Part shown: piece by piece, positions 6,436-13,123 of the stretch
Position numbering within the stretch: the stretch's first letter is position 1
Layout of the letters: each line of letters starts with the position of its first letter
Source of the DNA: an uncultured Clostridia bacterium
Lineage (GTDB): Bacteria > Bacillota > Clostridia > Christensenellales > Aristaeellaceae
Assembly (NCBI GenBank): GCA_934615235.1
Contig: CAKTTL010000072.1
Location: forward strand, 1 to 14,269
DNA length: 14,269 nt
Direction: 5' to 3'
Position numbers and translations under genes: made by a program
Notes under the pieces: generated by a model
Seen by the model: only the letters and a program-made list of their open reading frames with translations
What the model was told of the DNA's origin: nothing
Databases searched by the model: none

Positions 6436-6789
6436 ATGGCAAACTACACGAAAATCAATGTTGGAAACGAAGGACGCGTCGAGCTTCACGATAAACTGGC
6501 GCTGACCGGCGCGGAAGTCAGCGTCAACCGGCTGCCCGCCGGCGCAGGCGTGCCGTTCGTTCATTCTCATAAGAACAATGAAGAAATCTACGGCATTCTC
6601 GAAGGCCGCGGCAAGGCCGTCATCGACGGCGAAGAAATCGCTCTTGCCGCCGGCGACTGGCTGAGAGTCGCTCCCGCCGCAAAGCGGCAGTTCTCCGCGG
6701 CGGCCGATGCGGGCATCGCCTACGTCTGCATCCAGGTCAGAGAAAACTCCCTCGGCGGATTTACGGCGGACGACGCGGTAGTGTATTAA
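6436..6789 (+). CDS. Small single-domain cupin protein
   Basis: 117 residues forming one cupin barrel. Motif 1 is clear: G38-x4-HSH (His43, His45), Glu50, Gly57. Motif 2 (G73-D74 ... P80) lacks the usual histidine: Gln85 occupies the expected ligand position, in PAAKRQF. A bound metal would therefore have at most three of the four usual ligands. No signal peptide; cytoplasmic. The ATG has a strong GGAGGG RBS 8 nt upstream. The gene is monocistronic, divergent from an HxlR regulator, and closed by its own terminator. Family members serve as small-molecule isomerases, dioxygenases or binding proteins; nothing here picks one. The context suggests HxlR control, perhaps in a stress response. Confidence 0.9.
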   Translation: MANYTKINVGNEGRVELHDKLALTGAEVSVNRLPAGAGVPFVHSHKNNEEIYGILEGRGKAVIDGEEIALAAGDWLRVAPAAKRQFSAAADAGIAYVCIQVRENSLGGFTADDAVVY

Positions 6790-6808
6790 AAAAGGCGGAG
6801 GAAAAGCA

Positions 6809-6858
6809 GGGCTGTGAAAGAAGTTTGCCTCTTCTTTCACAGCCCGTTTTTTGTTTTT
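6809..6858 (+). terminator. Intrinsic terminator of the cupin gene
   Basis: A perfect 15-bp stem (6809-6823 with 6831-6845; GGGCTGTGAAAGAAG), 7-nt loop, then GTTTTTTGTTTTTT. It starts 19 bp after the cupin stop. Confidence 0.95.
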
Positions 6859-7045
6859 TCTGAGCAACGCTCAAAAAATCTTATTGCCGCAAGAAAATTT
6901 CCACTGCTTCGCTTTCACAGAGCGTCGTTCCGCCGTCCGACGCGCGCAGACGAAGGGAAAGCGGAAATATTATACGTGAGAAAAAAGAAGCAGCAAAAAA
7001 ACTCAAAGATGAATTGCCCACCGGAGCAACATGTAAAAGCGGCTT
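6859..7045. other. Intergenic stretch without a recognisable gene
   Basis: About 190 bp between the convergent cupin and GH38 genes. It holds a small hairpin (TGAGC-AAC-GCTCA, 6860s-6870s) and an A-rich patch near 6965-7015. One frame reads through into the hairpin repeat at 7046, but there is no RBS, no family resemblance and no conserved motif. I see no functional gene here. Confidence 0.5.
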
Positions 7046-7112
7046 TCTTAGAGGAGGGGGTCTGGGGGAGGGACCTTCTTTCTCCAGAAAGAAGGTCCCT
7101 CCCCCAGAAAAA
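7046..7112. repeat. Dispersed long-hairpin repeat, copy 2
   Basis: Matches 1-67 at 65 of 67 positions. The stem is 7061-7083 with 7086-7108. The only two changes are 7072 (G here, A at 27) and 7097 (C here, T at 52), which are paired to each other, so the stem remains perfect. It ends 2 bp from the TAA stop (7115-7117) of the minus-strand GH38 gene, which places it in that gene's 3' untranslated region. As with copy 1, no U tract follows the stem in the minus-strand direction. Confidence 0.9.
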
Positions 7113-7114
7113 TT

Positions 7115-10100
7115 TTAATACCTCACCTTAACCGTCTTGATCTCGAACGGGCGGAACGTGAGCGCGGCGGGATCGGCCGCTTCCTGCTCCTCTTCGAGCA
7201 TGTTGCACAGGGACACCGCTTCCACCTTGTGGCCGAAGGCGAGCGACGCGCGGACGTAGTCGCCGGTCGCTTCGTAAAGGCGGACGATGTAGGCGCGCTC
7301 TGCGTCTTCGCAGGGCTTGACGGCCTCGACGATCACGTTCGGCGCGCTGACGGTGAACAGCGGCTGCGCGTCGAACGCGCCCGCTTTTTCGAGCGGATGG
7401 AAGTTGAACGCGTACGCCGGGCGGACGACGCTTTCGGCGTTGAACGGCGCGTCGTGCACCAGCAGCGCGTAGCGCGTGAAATGCCGGCCCTTATCGCCCG
7501 CACGGTCGGGGCGCATGCCACCCTTGTGCAGCGAAAGGCGCATGCTGCCTTCCAGCACGGAAAGACCGTATTTGCCGTCGTTGAGCAGCGCGACGCCGTA
7601 GCTGTTCTCGCTCAGGTCGCTGTATTTGTGGTTGCAGATTTCAAAGCGCGCCTTCTCCTGCTCGGTGGAACGATGATTGGAGCGGCGGATGCAGCCGAAC
7701 TGGATCTCGTTGCGCACGCCGTCGCAATGGAGCGAGGTGTCGAACGCGGTCTTGAGGAAGCGGTGCTCCTCCTGCCAGTCGATGACCGTTTCGAAGGCGA
7801 TCATCGGGGAGGACGCGTCGAAGACCATGTCCTGCTCGATGGACGAACGCGCGGAGAGCGCGTATTTGCTGCGGATGCGCAGTTCGACCGCGCTGTCGGC
7901 GATCACGCGGCGCTCGAGCAGCTTGCCCGCAGGAGCGAACTTGTCCGTCAGATCCGCGTCCACGTCCCAGTTGTCCCAGGCGGCGGAGAGATCCTCGGCC
8001 ATGAGGAAGGTGTTGAAGGGCAGGCCTTCGACCAGCTCGCGGCCGCTGCGGCGATCGACGAGCGAGGCGATGGCGCCGTTTTCATTGAAGCGCACGCGGA
8101 AGAAGGGCGTTTCAAGCGAGTCGCCGTCCAGCGCGAAGGGCGAGGGGGCGGCGCAGGCTTCGTCCGCGAAGCGCAGCGTGACCGCGCCCAGCGCGGGCTG
8201 TTCCACGCCGGAAACGGCCAGCACCGTTTCGCCGTCGAGGTTCGTGAAGGCCTGGCTGACATGGCCCTCCACGCCGGCGCGGTCCGTTTTGAGGTAAACG
8301 GTATCGCTGCGGGGGAAGGAGAGCGTGTTGAGAAGCGAAACGCTGGCGGCGTCCGAGGCGGCGGGCAGAAGCGCCTGCGCCTGCGCGCGCGCGGTTTCGA
8401 TCGCCTCGGAGACGACGCGGCGGGTTTCTTCGTGCACGCTGTGGATGCAGGTGCCGGGAAGAATATCGTGGAACTGGCGGACGAGCAGCGTGTTCATCAG
8501 CGGCCGCACGGTATCCTCGCGCGCCTCGACGCCGCTGCGCACGGCGTCCAGAACGAGCGCCAGCTCCAGATCGTGCAGCGCGATTTCGCACAGGCGGTTG
8601 TTGCGCTTGATCTCATGCTGGTTCGTCAGCGTTCCGCGGTGCAGTTCCAGATACAGCTCGCCCGCGTAAACGCTCGGCATTTCGATTGTCTCTTCCAGCT
8701 CGCGCATGAAGCTGCCGACGGACTGATGGCGGCAGCGCGGCGCGCCCTCGAGGTCGGTCAGCCGGCGGGCGGATTCGATGTATTCAAACTCCGGGCCGCC
8801 GCCGCCGTCGCCCTTGCCGTAGGAGAACAGGCGCAGGTTGGAGACGCGCTTTTCCTGGATGGCGTCGCTGCCGTCAGTCATTTCATGCAGCGCGTCGGGC
8901 GTGGGGCCGATATGCGTGCGGTTGAGGTGCGTGAGCACCTTCGTGCCGTCCAGCCCCTGCCAGTAGAAGGAGGTGTACGGGAAGCGCGTGGTGTCGTTCC
9001 AGGCCATTTTCGTGGTGAGGAAGTATTGAATGCCGCAACCCTTCATGATCTGCGGGATGGCGTAGGAATAGCCGAACGTATCCGGCAGCCAGAAGCTGTC
9101 GGAGGTGTAGTTGAAGTATTTGCGGGTGAAGCGCTGGCCCCAGAGGAACTGACGCACCATGTATTCGCCGCCGGTGATGTTGCAGTCGCATTCGACCCAG
9201 ACGCCGCCGTTGGGCTCGTAGCGCCCTTCGGCGACGGCCTTGCGGATGCGCTCGAACAGCTCGGGATAGTTTTCGCGGATCACCTCGCCGTGATAAGCGG
9301 AGGACTGGACGAAGATATATTCCGGATATTCGTCCATGAGGTTGAGCTGGTTGGCGTAGGTGCGGGCGCACTTTTTGATCGTCTCTTTGATTGGCCAGAG
9401 CCAGGCGGTGTCCATATGGCTGTGGCCGGTCAGGCGCACCTCGGGGACGGTATCGCCGTTATGACGCGCAAGCGCGTCCTTCAGGCAGACGCTTGCGGCG
9501 CGCAGGCCGGAGCGGAATTCTTCGTCCGTGCAGGCGTCGGGGTCGTAGAAGAGCACGGTATGCGCGCGATAGAGCGCGTTCTCAATTTCGGCGCGGCGGA
9601 AGGAAGTTTCGGGCAGCACGTCGTGCAGCGAGAGCAGCGTTTCCAGATCGAAGCGGAAAGCCATCATCTCGTCGTCGCGGACGCATACGTCGACGGGCGC
9701 GATGGGGTAGATGAAGTTCTGCGCGTCGTTCTCGAGCGGCTGCGTGCCGGGCATGTCGTGATAGGCGTAGCATTCCAGCGCGATGTCGAACGTTTCGCCC
9801 GCCCTGGCCGCGGCGGTGATGCGGTTGCAGTAATGGTTGCCGTGCGAACCCTCGACGAATTTGGCCGCGTAGTTGGAATGGATGCGGCCGTTCAGCCAGA
9901 GCGTCGCCTCGTAAAAGCCCATGCGCGGGTACAGGAAAAGCGCCTGCCCGGCGAGAGATTCGGGCACGGTGTAGCTCGTTTTGAACCAGGCGTATACGCC
10001 GTCGCCGCCCCACTGGGCGGTATCGCCGACGGGCGTGAAGCGCGCGTCGTCCGGAATATGATGAATCGGCTCGTTCGTCTGATATAGGGTTTCAAGCGCC

Positions 10101-10195
10101 GCCCGGCCTACCGGCTGGAACATCCGGTCCGCCAGCAGGCGCGCAAGCCGCTTGAGCTTGGCTTCGGTCTGCCGAAAGCTTCCGTTTGTGAGCAT
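7115..10195 (-). CDS. GH38 family alpha-mannosidase, cytoplasmic
   Basis: 1026 residues, full length for large bacterial GH38 enzymes. The N-terminal region (1-250) is a beta-rich domain. The catalytic domain begins near 252 with RLTGHSHMDTAWLWP, giving metal ligands His260 and Asp262. The nucleophile is Asp372 in WLPDTFGYSYAIPQ, and the last metal ligand is His527 in NQHEIKRNNR. The helical mid domain (about 520-600, with RQFHDILPGTCIHS) and C-terminal beta-sandwich domains follow to 1026. GH38 enzymes are retaining alpha-mannosidases with a divalent metal (usually Zn). Linkage specificity (alpha-1,2/1,3/1,6, or mannosylglycerate) cannot be read from the sequence. No signal peptide, so it probably acts on imported mannosides. 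GAGGAGG lies 8 nt before the ATG. Monocistronic, with its own promoter and a hairpin repeat at its 3' end. Confidence 0.95.
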   Translation of the reverse strand: MLTNGSFRQTEAKLKRLARLLADRMFQPVGRAALETLYQTNEPIHHIPDDARFTPVGDTAQWGGDGVYAWFKTSYTVPESLAGQALFLYPRMGFYEATLWLNGRIHSNYAAKFVEGSHGNHYCNRITAAARAGETFDIALECYAYHDMPGTQPLENDAQNFIYPIAPVDVCVRDDEMMAFRFDLETLLSLHDVLPETSFRRAEIENALYRAHTVLFYDPDACTDEEFRSGLRAASVCLKDALARHNGDTVPEVRLTGHSHMDTAWLWPIKETIKKCARTYANQLNLMDEYPEYIFVQSSAYHGEVIRENYPELFERIRKAVAEGRYEPNGGVWVECDCNITGGEYMVRQFLWGQRFTRKYFNYTSDSFWLPDTFGYSYAIPQIMKGCGIQYFLTTKMAWNDTTRFPYTSFYWQGLDGTKVLTHLNRTHIGPTPDALHEMTDGSDAIQEKRVSNLRLFSYGKGDGGGGPEFEYIESARRLTDLEGAPRCRHQSVGSFMRELEETIEMPSVYAGELYLELHRGTLTNQHEIKRNNRLCEIALHDLELALVLDAVRSGVEAREDTVRPLMNTLLVRQFHDILPGTCIHSVHEETRRVVSEAIETARAQAQALLPAASDAASVSLLNTLSFPRSDTVYLKTDRAGVEGHVSQAFTNLDGETVLAVSGVEQPALGAVTLRFADEACAAPSPFALDGDSLETPFFRVRFNENGAIASLVDRRSGRELVEGLPFNTFLMAEDLSAAWDNWDVDADLTDKFAPAGKLLERRVIADSAVELRIRSKYALSARSSIEQDMVFDASSPMIAFETVIDWQEEHRFLKTAFDTSLHCDGVRNEIQFGCIRRSNHRSTEQEKARFEICNHKYSDLSENSYGVALLNDGKYGLSVLEGSMRLSLHKGGMRPDRAGDKGRHFTRYALLVHDAPFNAESVVRPAYAFNFHPLEKAGAFDAQPLFTVSAPNVIVEAVKPCEDAERAYIVRLYEATGDYVRASLAFGHKVEAVSLCNMLEEEQEAADPAALTFRPFEIKTVKVRY

Positions 10196-10237
10196 GATGC
10201 AATCCTCCTCGTTTTGCGCGCGGAACGCGATAAGAAA

Positions 10238-10266
10238 ATTATAACAAGCGCCGGGGAAAAAAGCAA
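10238..10266 (-). promoter_or_regulatory. Promoter of the GH38 gene, extended -10 type
   Basis: On the minus strand a consensus TATAAT (10238-10243) is preceded by TGT, forming an extended -10. A weak TTGCTT -35 (10261-10266) lies 17 bp upstream. The leader before the ATG at 10195 would be about 35 nt. Confidence 0.7.
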
Positions 10267-10277
10267 TAAAAACGCGG

Positions 10278-10315
10278 GCTGCGCGCAGGTAAACCGTGCG
10301 GCGCGCAGCGCCTTT
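10278..10315. terminator. GC-rich hairpin in the divergent GH38/miaA intergenic region, possible bidirectional terminator
   Basis: GCTGCGCGC (10278-10286) and GCGCGCAGC (10301-10309) form a perfect 9-bp stem with a 14-nt loop. T5 runs follow soon after on both strands (10313-10317 on plus; opposite A-rich 10267-10272 on minus). It lies upstream of both outward promoters, so it would stop stray antisense or upstream transcription rather than either gene's mRNA. A chance palindrome in GC-rich DNA is possible. Confidence 0.35.
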
Positions 10316-10334
10316 TTCAGCCGGATTGCAGGAT

Positions 10335-10364
10335 TTCGCATGCCGGGCAGCGTATCCTTATACG
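10335..10364 (+). promoter_or_regulatory. Possible promoter of the miaA cluster
   Basis: TTCGCA (10335-10340) and TATACG (10359-10364), 18-bp spacer, each 4 of 6 to consensus. It is the best pair seen upstream of miaA, but weak. Confidence 0.35.
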
Positions 10365-10407
10365 ATATATTTTTGCGTTTTTTCAGCATAACGCGGGGGA
10401 GAACCGA

Positions 10408-11304
10408 ATGAAGCAGAAACTGATCGCCGTCGTCGGCACGAACGCGTCCGGGAAAAGCGGCCTGGGCGTGGAGCTTGCGCTGCGCAGAAACGGGGAGATC
10501 GTCTCCGCCGATTCGCGGCAGGTTTTTCGCGGGCTCGATCTGGGCAGCGGAAAGATTACGCCGGAGGAAATGCGCGGCGTGCCGCATCACCTGCTGGACG
10601 TGCGCGAGCCGGGCGAGTTTTTCTCGATGAAGGATTTCCAGCGGCTGTCCTACGAGGCGATCGACGGGATTCTCGCGTGCGGGCGGCAGCCGTTCCTTGT
10701 GGGCGGAACGGGGCTTTACGTCGCCTGCGTGACGGAGGGGTACGTCCTTTCCGAAATCGAGCCGGATCTCGCTTACCGCGAGGAGCTGGAAAAGCTCGAC
10801 ACGCCCGCGCTGTACCGGATGCTGATGGAAAAAATGCCGGACGCGGTCGTCGATTCGCCGAATAACCGCAACCGCGTCATGCGGCTGCTGGAGCGCATCG
10901 AGGCGGGCGATCTGCATCGCGCCGCGCCCGAACCGCGCTACGACGTGCTCAAGCTGGGCGTAACGTGGGATAAAAAGACGCTCGACGCGCGCATCGACGA
11001 GCGGCTGGAGCGCCGCATGCGCGAGGGCATGGTGGACGAGGCGCGGGGCCTGCTGGAGGCGGGATGTCCGCGCGAGTTCCTCTATAAGCTCGGGCTGGAA
11101 TATCGCTTCCTCTGCCGGCTGCTGGACGGCGAGTTCGCGTCGGAAGAACAGATGTGCCAGGAGCTGGCGCGCGCAATCAAACAGTTCGCCCGTCGGCAGA
11201 TGACCTGGTTCCGGCGGGATAAGACGATCCACTGGCTGGATATGACGCAAAACCCGGTCGAAGAAGCGCTGGAGAAAATCGACGCGTTTCTGGGGTGTAT
11301 CTGA
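10408..11304 (+). CDS. miaA: tRNA dimethylallyltransferase (MiaA)
   Basis: 298 residues. MiaA transfers a dimethylallyl group from DMAPP to N6 of A37 next to the anticodon of tRNAs that read UNN codons. The P-loop is GTNASGKS (10-17), replacing the common GPTASGKS. The catalytic Asp35 is in SADSRQVFRGLDLGSGK. PHHLLDV, VGGTGLYV (98-105) and the C-terminal FARRQMTWFRRD, a tRNA-binding hallmark, are all present. The helical insertion after GGTGLY looks short, which explains the slightly sub-average length. The ATG has a GGGGGAG RBS about 6 nt upstream. It is first in a plus-strand run with a PAP2 phosphatase, though a long hairpin separates the two. Identity is firm; substituted P-loop residues are noted as variation, not inactivation. 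Confidence 0.95.
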   Translation: MKQKLIAVVGTNASGKSGLGVELALRRNGEIVSADSRQVFRGLDLGSGKITPEEMRGVPHHLLDVREPGEFFSMKDFQRLSYEAIDGILACGRQPFLVGGTGLYVACVTEGYVLSEIEPDLAYREELEKLDTPALYRMLMEKMPDAVVDSPNNRNRVMRLLERIEAGDLHRAAPEPRYDVLKLGVTWDKKTLDARIDERLERRMREGMVDEARGLLEAGCPREFLYKLGLEYRFLCRLLDGEFASEEQMCQELARAIKQFARRQMTWFRRDKTIHWLDMTQNPVEEALEKIDAFLGCI

Positions 11305-11356
11305 AAAATTCCCTGAGACTCCATCACGACGTCTTTTCCTTTTTTCAGATACATCC
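11293..11356 (+). other. Inverted repeat enclosing the miaA stop codon
   Basis: TGTATCTGAAAAA (11296-11308) is perfectly complementary to TTTTTCAGATACA (11341-11353). The stem extends by one G-U and two G-C pairs to 11293/11356, around a 32-nt loop. The miaA TGA is inside the left arm. No T run follows the right arm; the T-rich tract is instead on its inner edge, so this is not a simple terminator. It would separate translation of miaA from the downstream genes or protect an mRNA end. Confidence 0.6.
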
Positions 11357-11381
11357 AGGCTGAACAAAAGAAGGTGTTTTC

Positions 11382-12035
11382 ATGAACGAAATGACGGCCG
11401 CGGCGCAGTTTTTAAACGATGCGTTCGCGGGGGTCGATTCGGCGATTCTGACGTTTTATCATAACCTTGCCGTTCGCGCGGGCGGCGTGCTCACGCCGGC
11501 GATGAAAATCCTGACGCTGCTGGGCGAAAAGGGGCTGCTGTTTTTTGCGCTGGCCGTCGTGCTGTGCTGTTTCCGCAGGACGCGGAAGATGGGCGTGTGC
11601 GTGTTCGGCGCGGTCTGCTGCGGCGCGCTGGTGACGAACATCCTGCTCAAGGACTGGGTGGCGCGGCCGCGGCCGTTCCTGTCGGGCTACGCCGAATGGT
11701 GGCAGTTCGTCGGCGCGCCGGCGGAGGATGGGTTCTCCTTCCCCTCCGGACATGCGACGGCCTGCATGGCCGGCACGCTCGCGCTTTGCCTGACCGGGCG
11801 CGCAAAGGCGCGGTGGGGGCTGCTCGCGTTCCCCGCGCTGGTGGCCGCCTCGCGCAATTATCTGATGGCGCATTATCCGAGCGACGTGCTGGCGGGGCTG
11901 CTTATCGGCGCCTGCGCCGCGATGATCGCCTGCGATATTACGAATCTCATCTATCGGTATTTGCACGCGCATGAAAACCGGCGCTGGTGCCGCTTCGCTC
12001 TGCGGGCCGACGCGCGGAGAATTTTTACACGATAA
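11382..12035 (+). CDS. PAP2 superfamily membrane phosphatase
   Basis: 217 residues with all three acid-phosphatase signature motifs: K90-x6-R97-P98 (KDWVARPRP), PSGH at 121-124, and SR157-158-x5-H164-x3-D168 (SRNYLMAHYPSD). Hydrophobic segments near 51-64, 71-89, 125-138, 144-156 and 168-190 fit the usual multi-pass membrane fold with the active site facing outward. Bacterial members dephosphorylate undecaprenyl pyrophosphate, phosphatidylglycerophosphate or phosphatidate; the sequence does not separate these. Undecaprenyl pyrophosphate recycling is a common role in Bacillota. The ATG has AAGAAGGTG upstream. Only 18 bp separate it from the dehydrogenase gene downstream, so the two probably share a transcript. 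The C-terminal tail (about 195-217) is strongly basic and cytoplasmic by the positive-inside rule. Confidence 0.92.
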   Translation: MNEMTAAAQFLNDAFAGVDSAILTFYHNLAVRAGGVLTPAMKILTLLGEKGLLFFALAVVLCCFRRTRKMGVCVFGAVCCGALVTNILLKDWVARPRPFLSGYAEWWQFVGAPAEDGFSFPSGHATACMAGTLALCLTGRAKARWGLLAFPALVAASRNYLMAHYPSDVLAGLLIGACAAMIACDITNLIYRYLHAHENRRWCRFALRADARRIFTR

Positions 12036-12053
12036 GGCCGGGAGGGAAAAATA

Positions 12054-13100
12054 ATGAAAGCGGCGGTTTTACACGGCAACGAAGATCTGCGATACGAGGA
12101 GTATCCCACGCCCGAGGTGCGCCCGGGAACGGTGCTCGTCCGCGTAAAGGCGAGCGGCGTCTGCGGCAGCGATATTCCGCGCGTGCTGCATAACGGCGCG
12201 CACGGCTATCCGATCGTTCTGGGCCACGAGTTTTCCGGCGTGGTGGAGCAGGTGGGCGAGGGCGTGACGAGCGTGAAGCCCGGCATGCGCGCGTCCGGCG
12301 CGCCGCTGGTTCCCTGCATGAAATGCGAGGACTGCGCGAAGGGCAACTATTCCCTCTGCAAGCATTACAGCTTCATCGGCAGCCGCGAGCAGGGAAGCTT
12401 CGGCGATTACGTGCTGCTGCCCGAAAGGAACGTCGTGCCGTTTGCCGACGACGTGGATTTTATCAAAGGCGCGCTTTTCGAGCCTTCCACCGTGGCGCTG
12501 CACGGTCTGCGGTGCAGCCATTTCCGCGGCGGCGAACATGTGGCCGTGCTCGGCGGCGGAACGATCGGTCAGTTTACCGCGCAGTGGGCGCGGATTATGG
12601 GCGCGAAGACCGTAACCATGTTCGACCTCGAGGACAGCCGGCTGGAGGTCGCCAAAGCGCTGGGGAGCGATTACGGGATCAACACCCGCCGCGAAAGCTA
12701 TCGCGAGGAGGCGCTCGCGCTGACGGACGGCAAGGGCTTCGGCATGGTGTTTGAAACGGCGGGCAGCCCGGTGACGATGCGCATGGCGTTCGATATGGCG
12801 GCCAACAAGGCGCACGTGTGCTTTATCGGCACGCCGCACACGGATCTGACTTTTACCCCGAAGCAATGGGAAATGATGAACCGCAAGGAATTCCGCCTGA
12901 CGGGCAGCTGGATGAGCTATTCCGCGCCTTTCCCGGGCGAGGAATGGGCGCTGACGGCGCACGAATTCGCGACGGGCCGCCTGCGTTTCGACGAGCGGCT
13001 GCTGCACGCGGTCTTCCCGATGGCGAAGGCGGCGGAAGCGTTCGCGCTGTATAAAACGCCCGGCCTGGTGCAGGGCAAGATCATGCTGGTGAACGAGTAA
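12054..13100 (+). CDS. gatD: Zinc-dependent medium-chain dehydrogenase, galactitol-1-phosphate 5-dehydrogenase (GatD) type
   Basis: 348 residues of the zinc MDR family. Catalytic zinc ligands are Cys37 (SGVCGSD), His58/Glu59 (LGHEFSG) and Glu144 (FEP). The structural zinc site is Cys88, 91, 94 and 102. The Rossmann motif is VLGGGTIG (165-172) with Asp191 at the end of the second strand, which favours NAD. Close agreement with E. coli GatD over CGSDxPRxxxNGAHxYP and GSWMxYSxPxPGxEW makes galactitol-1-phosphate (to tagatose-6-phosphate) the leading substrate; other polyol phosphates or polyols such as sorbitol remain possible. GGGAGGG lies 7 nt before the ATG. A sensor-regulator gene follows 23 bp downstream, as expected for a polyol catabolic operon. 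No PTS gene is inside the window. Confidence 0.85.
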   Translation: MKAAVLHGNEDLRYEEYPTPEVRPGTVLVRVKASGVCGSDIPRVLHNGAHGYPIVLGHEFSGVVEQVGEGVTSVKPGMRASGAPLVPCMKCEDCAKGNYSLCKHYSFIGSREQGSFGDYVLLPERNVVPFADDVDFIKGALFEPSTVALHGLRCSHFRGGEHVAVLGGGTIGQFTAQWARIMGAKTVTMFDLEDSRLEVAKALGSDYGINTRRESYREEALALTDGKGFGMVFETAGSPVTMRMAFDMAANKAHVCFIGTPHTDLTFTPKQWEMMNRKEFRLTGSWMSYSAPFPGEEWALTAHEFATGRLRFDERLLHAVFPMAKAAEAFALYKTPGLVQGKIMLVNE

Positions 13101-13110
13101 GACAGAGCGC

Positions 13111-13115
13111 GGAGG
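13111..13115 (+). promoter_or_regulatory. Ribosome binding site that decides the regulator start
   Basis: GGAGG, 8 nt before the ATG at 13124. The in-frame GTG at 13115 overlaps this site by one base and so cannot be served by it. Confidence 0.7.
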
Positions 13116-13123
13116 TGCGGGAA

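Noticed and set aside
6857..6880. Small hairpin TGAGC-AAC-GCTCA as a second terminator
   Set aside because: The stem is only 5 bp. It directly follows the strong cupin terminator, and in the minus-strand direction A's rather than T's follow it.
6814..7131. 105-codon plus-strand frame
   Set aside because: It begins inside the cupin terminator and ends across the hairpin repeat; there is no RBS and the composition is unlike neighbouring genes.
7229..10087. 952-codon open frame on the plus strand
   Set aside because: It lies antisense to the GH38 gene, which has full catalytic motifs. The frame is open because GC-rich codon use removes stops, and its translation has no recognisable domain.
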